Shown here: positions 1 to 3,957 of the stretch, piece after piece
Numbering within the stretch: the first letter of the stretch is position 1
How the letters are laid out: each line of letters begins with the position of its first letter
NCBI GenBank assembly: GCA_034189125.1
Contig: JAXHVB010000030.1
Coordinates: 1 to 5,095, forward strand
Length of the DNA: 5,095 bases
Direction: 5' to 3'
Origin: UBA5862 sp002408105
GTDB taxonomy: Bacteria; Pseudomonadota; Gammaproteobacteria; Pseudomonadales; UBA5862
Position numbers and translations under genes: made by a program
The notes under the pieces: generated by a model
The model's database searches: none
Told to the model about the DNA's origin: nothing
The model's input: the letters and a program-made list of their open reading frames with translations, nothing else

Positions 1-117
1 ATCCAGATGAACGTCACACTGATCGCGCCGATCGCGATGGAAGAAGGGCTGCGTTTTGCGGTTCGCGAAGGTGGTCGCACCGTCGGTGCAGGCGTCGTCT
101 CGAAGGTGATCGAATAA
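1..117 (+). CDS. tuf: Elongation factor Tu, C-terminal fragment (5' truncated by window edge)
   Basis: Only the last 38 codons are present, read from base 1 in frame and ending in TAA at 115-117. The peptide contains the EF-Tu C-terminal signature REGGRTVGAGVVSKVIE, preceded by a TLIAPIAMEEGLRFA stretch, which is the last strand region of beta-barrel domain 3. EF-Tu is the cytoplasmic GTPase that delivers aminoacyl-tRNA to the ribosomal A site. Its G domain, with the GTP-binding motifs, lies outside the window. Gammaproteobacteria usually carry two near-identical tuf copies. The copy next to tRNA-Trp and secE corresponds to tufB in gene order, but the sequence here cannot separate the copies. 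The window opening inside tuf is compatible with an assembly break at a duplicated gene. Confidence 0.97.
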   Translation: MQMNVTLIAPIAMEEGLRFAVREGGRTVGAGVVSKVIE

Positions 118-204
118 GATCATCTATGGCCAGGCGATTGTAATCGTCGAGGCTTTGTTTGGGGGCGGCCGGCGCCGGTTCGGCTGTCTTCGTTCGTGGG
201 TTCA

Positions 205-280
205 AGGCCAGTAGCTCAATTGGCAGAGCGGCGGTCTCCAAAACCGCAGGTTGGGGGTTCGATTCCCTCCTGGCCTGCCA
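205..280 (+). tRNA. tRNA-Trp, anticodon CCA
   Basis: This is a complete 76-nt cloverleaf with the 3' CCA encoded (278-280). The acceptor stem is 205-211 paired with 270-276, all seven pairs Watson-Crick, with discriminator G277. The D stem is 214-217 with 226-229. The anticodon stem is 231-235 with 243-247, and the 7-nt loop at 236-242 carries CCA at 238-240, which reads UGG. The variable loop is 248-252. The T stem is 253-257 with 265-269, with one G-T pair, around the loop TTCGATT. G277 and the CCA anticodon are the expected identity elements for tryptophanyl-tRNA synthetase. The gene sits between tuf and secE, as in Pseudomonas and many other gammaproteobacteria. It is probably cut from a longer transcript, since no clear promoter is seen directly upstream. 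Confidence 0.98.
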
Positions 281-290
281 TTTAAAACAG

Positions 291-319
291 GCGTTGAGCG
301 AGGCCTCTCTCGCCAATGC
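291..319 (+). other. Hairpin between tRNA-Trp and secE
   Basis: Bases 291-296 pair with 314-319 and 298-302 with 309-313. This gives 11 pairs (one G-T) with a single bulged A at 297 and a 6-nt loop at 303-308. No T run follows, so it does not look like an intrinsic terminator. It begins 10 nt after the tRNA CCA end and stops 4-10 nt before the possible secE starts. It could affect tRNA 3' processing, mRNA stability or access to the secE start. The pairing is seen directly; the role is inference. Confidence 0.5.
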
Positions 320-329
320 GCGGATGGTC

Positions 330-701
330 ATGGCGGCAGTAAAAGATCAGGAAAATGGTGGGCCGCTCAACGCCCTTAAATGGGCGGCGGTTGCCTTTTT
401 GGTGGCCGTGGGGGTGGCTGGGAACCAGTACTTCTCTGGCGAGTCTTTGCTGTACCGCGTGCTCGCTCTGTTGGCGCTTGGGCTCGTGGCCCTGGCCGTT
501 GCCTTGCGCACCTCTCAAGGCCGTTCATTCTGGAACCTCGCGACCGAGGCGCGGGCCGAGATCCGGAAAGTTGTATGGCCGACGCGCCAGGAAACCACCC
601 AGACCACCTTGGTGGTGTTGGTGATTGTACTGATTATGGCGGTGATTCTCTGGGGGCTCGACACCCTCTTCGGTTGGCTGCTTTCTCTGCTCATTGGGTG
701 A
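330..701 (+). CDS. secE: Preprotein translocase subunit SecE
   Basis: SecE is the small essential inner-membrane subunit that clamps the SecY channel in the SecYEG translocon. The 123-residue product matches the enterobacterial three-helix form (E. coli is 127 aa). Predicted membrane segments are near residues 15-33, 40-60 and 93-120. The conserved cytoplasmic amphipathic segment EIRKVVWPTRQET is at about 77-89, followed by the third helix with the typical ILWGLD. The start is uncertain. ATG at 330 follows a GGATGG-like sequence, and ATG at 324 would add two residues; neither has a strong Shine-Dalgarno. The frame stays open upstream to a TTG at 159, but that extension would translate the tRNA gene and is rejected. 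It is followed six bases later by nusG, the usual secE-nusG pair. Confidence 0.95.
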   Translation: MAAVKDQENGGPLNALKWAAVAFLVAVGVAGNQYFSGESLLYRVLALLALGLVALAVALRTSQGRSFWNLATEARAEIRKVVWPTRQETTQTTLVVLVIVLIMAVILWGLDTLFGWLLSLLIG

Positions 702-707
702 CCTTGA

Positions 708-1241
708 ATGGCCAAGCGTTGGTACGTGGTGCACGCCTACTCAGGCTACGAAAAAAAAGTGAAAGCCGCCCTGGAGGAGCGAATTCGTCGGGCGGGTCTT
801 GAAGACCGATTCGGCGAGGTCATGGTCCCCACGGAGGAAGTGGTGGAGATGCGCGGCGGACAGAAGCGCAAAAGCGAACGGAAGTTCTTTCCTGGCTATG
901 TGCTTGTTCAAATGGACATGGACGATGAAACTTGGCACTTGGTCAAGGAAACAGACCGCGTGATGGGTTTCATTGGGGGTACTGCTGATAAGCCCGCACC
1001 GATCAGCGATCGGGAAGCCCAGGAAATTCTGAATCGGATGGAAGCGGGGGTCGACAAGCCGCGGCCCAAGACCTTGTTTGAGCCGGGCGAAATGGTTCGG
1101 GTGACCGATGGCCCATTCAACGACTTCACCGGGGTGGTGGAGGAGGTCAACTACGATAAGAACCGCATTCGCGTCGCGGTGTTGATTTTCGGGCGCTCAA
1201 CTCCGGTTGAATTGGAATTCGGTCAGGTGGAGAAGGCTTAA
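708..1241 (+). CDS. nusG: Transcription termination/antitermination protein NusG
   Basis: NusG binds RNA polymerase across the DNA cleft through its NGN domain. Its KOW domain contacts Rho or ribosomal protein S10, so it links elongation to termination, antitermination and translation. The product is 177 residues (E. coli is 181). The NGN domain covers roughly residues 3-115, opening with KRWYVVHAYSGYE and containing the conserved FFPGYVLV at 60-67. The KOW domain runs from about 127 to the end and carries DGPFNDFTGVVEEV and the family signature FGRSTPVELEF near 161-171. ATG at 708 is preceded by GGTGA at 697-701, which overlaps the secE stop with six bases of spacing, implying translational coupling to secE. 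No truncation or unusual insert is seen. Confidence 0.98.
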   Translation: MAKRWYVVHAYSGYEKKVKAALEERIRRAGLEDRFGEVMVPTEEVVEMRGGQKRKSERKFFPGYVLVQMDMDDETWHLVKETDRVMGFIGGTADKPAPISDREAQEILNRMEAGVDKPRPKTLFEPGEMVRVTDGPFNDFTGVVEEVNYDKNRIRVAVLIFGRSTPVELEFGQVEKA

Positions 1242-1282
1242 GCCCATTTCCGGCTGCGTGATCCTGCGCGGCACGTTTCTAT

Positions 1283-1291
1283 TGGTATATG
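1283..1291 (+). promoter_or_regulatory. Possible extended -10 promoter element for rplK-rplA
   Basis: TG at 1283-1284, one base, then TATATG at 1286-1291 resembles an extended -10 element (four of six matches to TATAAT plus the TG). The region 17 bp upstream, about 1263-1268, does not resemble TTGACA. If used, transcription would start near 1297-1300, immediately before the putative L1-binding leader. That fits the E. coli arrangement, where an L11-operon promoter lies between nusG and rplK. The evidence is weak, and read-through from secE-nusG is an alternative. Confidence 0.3.
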
Positions 1292-1300
1292 CGCATTAGA

Positions 1301-1330
1301 CCGGGGAGCCGTACAAGGCGCTGGGACCCG
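1301..1330 (+). promoter_or_regulatory. Putative ribosomal protein L1 binding site in rplK leader
   Basis: Bases 1302-1305 (CGGG) can pair with 1327-1330 (CCCG), and 1308-1310 (GCC) with 1317-1319 (GGC) across the loop GTACAA. Between the two helices is a strongly asymmetric internal loop: GA on the 5' side and seven bases, 1320-1326, on the 3' side. Two short helices around an asymmetric loop with a GGGAG-type strand resemble the L1 site on 23S rRNA, which L11-operon leaders mimic so that free L1 can repress its own operon. The site lies just upstream of the rplK Shine-Dalgarno AAGGAG (1333-1338). The pairing is seen. L1 binding is inferred from position and resemblance. Confidence 0.5.
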
Positions 1331-1346
1331 AGAAGGAGTCGCGAGT

Positions 1347-1778
1347 ATGGCAAAAAAAGTACAGGCCTACATCAAATTGCAGGTGAAAGCAGGGCAGGCC
1401 AACCCCAGCCCGCCAGTCGGGCCCGCACTGGGTCAGCATGGCGTGAACATCATGGAGTTTTGTAAGGCCTTCAACGCCCAGACCCAGGGAATTGAGCCGG
1501 GCCTTCCCATTCCGGTTGTCATCACAGTATACGCAGACAAAAGTTTTACTTTTGTGATGAAGACGCCGCCGGCAGCAGTGTTGTTGCGCAAGGCGGCGGG
1601 CATCGCCAAAGGCAGTGGCACACCCAACAGCGTCAAAGTGGGTACGGTGACACGGGCGCAGCTGGAAGAGATTGCTCAGACGAAGATGCCCGACCTGACG
1701 GCGCGGGATATGGATGCTGCGGTGCGAACCATCGCTGGCAGTGCGCGCAGTGCCGGACTTGATGTGGAGGGCGTGTAA
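1347..1778 (+). CDS. rplK: 50S ribosomal protein L11
   Basis: L11 binds 23S rRNA in the GTPase-associated centre, helps recruit translational factors, and is required for RelA-dependent stringent-response activation. The product has 143 residues (E. coli is 142). It starts MAKKVQAYIKLQVKAG. The N-terminal domain (about 1-70) contains the proline-rich helix PSPPVGPALGQHGVNIMEFC at about 20-39, where thiostrepton-type antibiotics bind in this family. The C-terminal RNA-binding domain (about 75-143) contains KVGTVTRAQLEEIA and the late DMDAAVRTIAGSARSAGL segment. ATG at 1347 has an excellent AAGGAG eight bases upstream. The TAA stop at 1776-1778 directly abuts the ATG of rplA, so the two are almost certainly co-transcribed and translationally coupled. 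Confidence 0.98.
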   Translation: MAKKVQAYIKLQVKAGQANPSPPVGPALGQHGVNIMEFCKAFNAQTQGIEPGLPIPVVITVYADKSFTFVMKTPPAAVLLRKAAGIAKGSGTPNSVKVGTVTRAQLEEIAQTKMPDLTARDMDAAVRTIAGSARSAGLDVEGV

Positions 1779-2474
1779 ATGGCCAAGTTGACCAAGCGTG
1801 CCCGGCTGATCCGGGAACGAATTGACCCGGTACGCCAGTACCCATTCGAAGAAGCGGTATCGCTGCTGTCCGAGCTGTCCACGGTCAAGTTCGTGGAATC
1901 TTTTGACGTTGCTGTCAACCTTGGTGTGGACCCGCGCAAATCGGACCAGGTGATTCGAGGTGCGACCACGTTGCCCTTTGGCAGCGGGAAGGACGTTCGC
2001 GTGGCGGTTTTCGCCTCCGGCGACAAGGCAGATGCCGCTCGCGAAGCCGGGGCGGACGAGGTTGGGATGGAAGAATTGGCCGCAGCCATCAAAGGTGGCG
2101 ACCTCAACTTTGGCGTGGTGATTGCGTCTCCGGACGCCATGCGTGTGGTGGGTCAGCTTGGCCAGATTTTGGGCCCGCGTGGGCTCATGCCCAATCCGAA
2201 AACCGGGACTGTGACTCCGGATGTCGCCACTGCGGTCAAGAATGCCAAATCTGGCCAGGTGCGCTACCGAACGGACAAGGGCGGAATCATTCATTGCTCA
2301 CTGGGTCGGGTCGGATTTTCCGCCGACGCTGTGCGAGGAAATCTCGAAGCGCTGCTGGCGGATTTAAAAAAGGCGAAGCCCGCATCCGCGAAGGGGGTGT
2401 ACATGAAGAAAATCAGCTTGAGCACCACCATGGGGCCTAGTGTCGCAATCGATCAGTCGACCTTATCGGTCTAG
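1779..2474 (+). CDS. rplA: 50S ribosomal protein L1
   Basis: L1 forms the mobile L1 stalk at the E site and helps release deacylated tRNA. In E. coli it is also the translational repressor of its own rplK-rplA operon. The product has 231 residues (E. coli is 234). The conserved L1 signature GQLGQILGPRGLMPNPKTGT spans about 125-144. The lysine- and arginine-rich start KLTKRARLIRERID and the late KGVYMKKISLSTTMGP segment (about 205-220) are also typical. ATG at 1779 immediately follows the rplK stop, with GGAGGG at 1766-1771 inside rplK as Shine-Dalgarno. The stop TAG is at 2472-2474. The putative L1 target lies upstream of rplK, which would give feedback over both genes. Confidence 0.98.
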   Translation: MAKLTKRARLIRERIDPVRQYPFEEAVSLLSELSTVKFVESFDVAVNLGVDPRKSDQVIRGATTLPFGSGKDVRVAVFASGDKADAAREAGADEVGMEELAAAIKGGDLNFGVVIASPDAMRVVGQLGQILGPRGLMPNPKTGTVTPDVATAVKNAKSGQVRYRTDKGGIIHCSLGRVGFSADAVRGNLEALLADLKKAKPASAKGVYMKKISLSTTMGPSVAIDQSTLSV

Positions 2475-2491
2475 CGACGCACTAAGCATAC

Positions 2492-2514
2492 GCGCACCGC
2501 ATGGGCTGGTGCGC
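2492..2514 (+). other. Hairpin just downstream of rplA
   Basis: GCGCACC at 2492-2498 and GGTGCGC at 2508-2514 form a perfect 7-bp stem with a 9-nt loop, starting 17 nt after the rplA stop. The following bases (TCAAAGAC) are not T-rich, so this is not a standard intrinsic terminator. It may protect the 3' end of rplKA mRNA, act as a processing site, or be the 5' domain of the rplJ leader. The role is inference. Confidence 0.45.
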
Positions 2515-2533
2515 TCAAAGACTTTGGGAGCTT

Positions 2534-2664
2534 CTTGGTGATCGCCTGCATGGGTGGATTGACTGGAAGCCGTCAAAGACCGTAGGTCCGAGGCTCGGTG
2601 CCTTGGTTAATGTCTGCCTACGTAGACGGTGTGGTTCCTCTTGGAGGGCCACCCGATCACCAAG
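2534..2664 (+). promoter_or_regulatory. Ribosomal protein L10 leader (L10-L12 autoregulatory mRNA element)
   Basis: A perfect 11-bp inverted repeat, CTTGGTGATCG at 2534-2544 with CGATCACCAAG at 2654-2664, encloses nested helices. These are 2553-2557 with 2649-2653 (GGTGG/CCACC), and 2565-2568 plus 2570-2571 with 2633-2638 (one bulged G at 2569). The core has ACC (2579-2581) facing GGT (2628-2630) and GTAGG (2582-2586) facing CCTAC (2617-2621). The extra bases GTAGAC on the 3' strand give a kink-turn-like bend. An apical 7-bp stem, 2588-2594 with 2600-2606, has the loop TCGGT. The core words AGACCGTAGGT and GCCTACGTAGACGGTG match, from memory, the conserved proteobacterial L10 leader. L10 bound to L7/L12 binds such leaders and represses rplJ-rplL translation. 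Confidence 0.85.
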
Positions 2665-2670
2665 TTGGTT

Positions 2671-2690
2671 CGACGCCGGCTCTGGCGTTG
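2671..2690 (+). other. Second hairpin in rplJ 5' leader
   Basis: CGACGCC at 2671-2677 pairs with GGCGTTG at 2684-2690 (7 bp, one G-T) around the loop GGCTCT. It begins six bases after the L10 leader outer stem and lies about 45 bases before the rplJ Shine-Dalgarno. No T run follows. It could be part of the regulatory switch that links L10 binding to ribosome access, or simply a stable spacer. The structure is seen; the function is not known. Confidence 0.4.
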
Positions 2691-2748
2691 GCCGATTGAC
2701 GTGACACTGCCTGTAAGCATTTGCGAGCGGGCGCATTAGGAGTACCAA

Positions 2749-3279
2749 ATGGCTCTGAGACTGGAAGGCAAACAGCAGGTTGTTGCTGAGGTCAATCAGA
2801 TCGCCGGAAGCGCGTTGTCTGCGATTGTGGCGGACTATCGTGGTGTGAATGTCAGTGACATGACCGTGTTGCGAGCCAAGGCACGCGAGGCCGGGGTTTA
2901 TCTGCGCGTCGTGCGCAACACCCTGGCGCGTCGCGCTGTTGAAGGCACCGAGTTCGAGTGTATGCAGGAAGCATTCGTCGGTCCTTCGGTCTTGGCATTT
3001 TCGATGGAGGAACCTGGGTCGGCGGCTCGTCTGCTCAAGGACTTCGCGAAAGGCAATGAACACTTCGAGGTTCGCGCGCTTGCGTTGGGTGGGACCCTCA
3101 TGGGGGCTGACCAACTTGATGTTTTGGCAAAACTTCCAACACGAGAGGAAGCCTTGGCGTTGCTCATGCAGGTTATGCAGGCGCCGATTGCCAAACTCGC
3201 AACCACCCTTAACGAAGTTCCGGCGAAACTGGTTCGTACCGTCGCGGCAGTTCGCGATCAGAAACAAGAGGCCGCTTGA
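2749..3279 (+). CDS. rplJ: 50S ribosomal protein L10
   Basis: L10 is the base of the ribosomal stalk. Its N-terminal domain binds 23S rRNA beside L11, and its C-terminal helix carries L7/L12 dimers. The product has 176 residues, slightly longer than E. coli L10 (165). The N-terminal half matches well, with ADYRGVNVSDMTVLR (about 29-43), the conserved REAGVYLRVVRNTLARRAVEG (about 46-66) and EAFVGPSVLAFS (about 74-85). The extra length lies near the C-terminus, around 146-163, where an IAKLATTLNEVPAKLVRT segment looks like a near-duplication of the helix ending in KLVRT. ATG at 2749 has TAGGAG (2737-2742) six bases upstream. Expression is probably controlled by the L10 leader upstream. It is followed by rplL after 45 bases. 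Confidence 0.98.
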   Translation: MALRLEGKQQVVAEVNQIAGSALSAIVADYRGVNVSDMTVLRAKAREAGVYLRVVRNTLARRAVEGTEFECMQEAFVGPSVLAFSMEEPGSAARLLKDFAKGNEHFEVRALALGGTLMGADQLDVLAKLPTREEALALLMQVMQAPIAKLATTLNEVPAKLVRTVAAVRDQKQEAA

Positions 3280-3324
3280 CGCCCAGCGTCATGGCTTGGT
3301 CGATCGATTTTGGAGACAGTGAAA

Positions 3325-3708
3325 ATGGCTTTGGCTAAAGAAGAAATTTTGGACGCAATCGCAGAGATGAGCGTCATGGACGTGGTGCAGCTCGTCGAAG
3401 CGATGGAAGAACGGTTCGGCGTTTCCGCAGCTGCTGCGGTCGCGGTCGCGCCTGCGGCAGCCGGTGCAGGCGCTGATGCGGGCGCTGCTGAGGAGCAAAG
3501 CGAGTTCGACGTGATCCTCACATCGGCAGGCGAGAAGAAAGTGAATGTGATTAAAGCGGTCCGCGCAATCACTGGCTTGGGGCTCAAAGAGGCCAAGGAG
3601 CTTGTTGATGGTGCGCCGTCCCCGGTCAAGGAAGGCGCCTCAAAAGAGGAAGCGGAGGACATCAAGAAGCAGCTGGAAGAGGCCGGCGCGGGCGTCGAAC
3701 TCAAGTAG
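3325..3708 (+). CDS. rplL: 50S ribosomal protein L7/L12
   Basis: L7/L12 is the acidic multicopy stalk protein that recruits EF-Tu, EF-G, IF2 and RF3 and stimulates their GTPase activity. The product is 127 residues (E. coli is about 121). The N-terminal dimerisation and L10-binding helices span about 1-33 (KEEILDAIAEMSVMDVVQLV). An alanine/glycine-rich flexible hinge spans about 34-57 and is somewhat longer than in E. coli. The globular factor-binding domain covers about 60-127, with KVNVIKAVRAITGLGLKEAK and KKQLEEAGAGVELK. ATG at 3325 is chosen over an in-frame TTG at 3310 because MALAKEEIL is the family start and GGAG (3312-3315) is correctly spaced at nine bases. Four copies bind L10, so translation must exceed that of rplJ. 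Confidence 0.97.
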   Translation: MALAKEEILDAIAEMSVMDVVQLVEAMEERFGVSAAAAVAVAPAAAGAGADAGAAEEQSEFDVILTSAGEKKVNVIKAVRAITGLGLKEAKELVDGAPSPVKEGASKEEAEDIKKQLEEAGAGVELK

Positions 3709-3740
3709 CCTGTTGCGGCGCGTCCTCAATTTTCTAGGCC

Positions 3741-3777
3741 CCGATAGGCTGGTGACGATCCGTCGCCGGCCTATCGG
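3741..3777 (+). promoter_or_regulatory. Long hairpin in rplL-rpoB gap (attenuator or RNase III site candidate)
   Basis: Bases 3741-3757 pair with 3761-3777: 17 consecutive pairs including two G-T, closed by the 3-nt loop ATC. It starts 33 nt after the rplL stop. The bases after it (CGTCGCTGCC) are not T-rich, so it is not a strong intrinsic terminator. In E. coli the same gap holds a partial attenuator and an RNase III cleavage hairpin that lower rpoBC expression relative to rplJL. A long, nearly perfect helix is the type of substrate RNase III cuts. The stem is seen directly; the processing or attenuation role is inferred from location. Confidence 0.65.
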
Positions 3778-3816
3778 CGTCGCTGCCACAACCACGCCGC
3801 TGTTCTCGCACGGACT

Positions 3817-3907
3817 GCCCGGCGGGCGGGTGTGCGCGTTGGCTGGCGAGGGTTACCCGCGGCGACCCTGCCGCGTTGTTCGCAGTCTCTGCGGCCCGGC
3901 AAGGGCC
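3817..3907 (+). promoter_or_regulatory. Tandem small GC-rich hairpins in the rpoB 5' leader
   Basis: Several short stems follow the long hairpin. They are GCCC/GGGC at 3817-3820 and 3824-3827, CGCGGC/GCCGCG at 3858-3863 and 3870-3875 (loop GACCCT, followed by TTGTT), CGCAG/CTGCG at 3881-3885 and 3889-3893, and GGCCC/GGGCC at 3893-3897 and 3903-3907. The last two share base 3893 and are mutually exclusive at that base. The 6-bp all-GC stem with TTGTT after it could act as a weak pause or partial terminator. The region encodes no recognisable protein. Any regulatory role in setting rpoB expression is inference. Confidence 0.35.
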
Positions 3908-3957
3908 ACCCTGCGGATATTCTCGAATCACCTTTAACAAGAGGCTGGGATAGGCGA

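Noticed and set aside
133..160. Possible terminator after tuf: stem 133-138/143-148 followed by CTTTGTTT
   Set aside because: The stem is short, with one G-T pair, and the T-rich stretch begins several bases after it and is interrupted by G. It is not convincing as an intrinsic terminator.
169..178. 10-bp palindrome CCGGCGCCGG upstream of tRNA-Trp
   Set aside because: It is a perfect palindrome but pure GC in a GC-rich spacer, with no partner site or nearby promoter. Chance is adequate.
159..329. Upstream in-frame extension of secE starting at TTG 159
   Set aside because: It would translate straight through the tRNA-Trp gene and adds a segment with no SecE similarity. The family length fits a start at 324 or 330.
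1296..2294. Long minus-strand open frame opposite rplK and rplA
   Set aside because: It is antisense to two strongly conserved ribosomal genes. Its histidine/arginine-rich product is typical of a GC-rich shadow frame.
2501..2704. 67-codon open frame within the rplA-rplJ gap
   Set aside because: It overlaps the structured L10 leader, has no ribosome-binding site, and its arginine/tryptophan-rich product resembles no known family.
2696..2724. TTGACG at 2696-2701 as a -35 element for an rplJ promoter
   Set aside because: No -10-like hexamer occurs 16-18 bp downstream (the bases there are CATTTG or ATTTGC).
2731..2739. Shared 9-mer GCGCATTAG before rplK (1291-1299) and before rplJ (2731-2739)
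   Set aside because: It occupies different contexts: beside the putative transcription start in one case and overlapping the Shine-Dalgarno in the other. Two copies of a 9-mer in 5 kb is weak evidence.
3602..3937. Plus-strand frame overlapping the rplL end and the rpoB leader
   Set aside because: It is an out-of-frame read of rplL continuing into hairpin-rich noncoding sequence, with no start signal or family resemblance.
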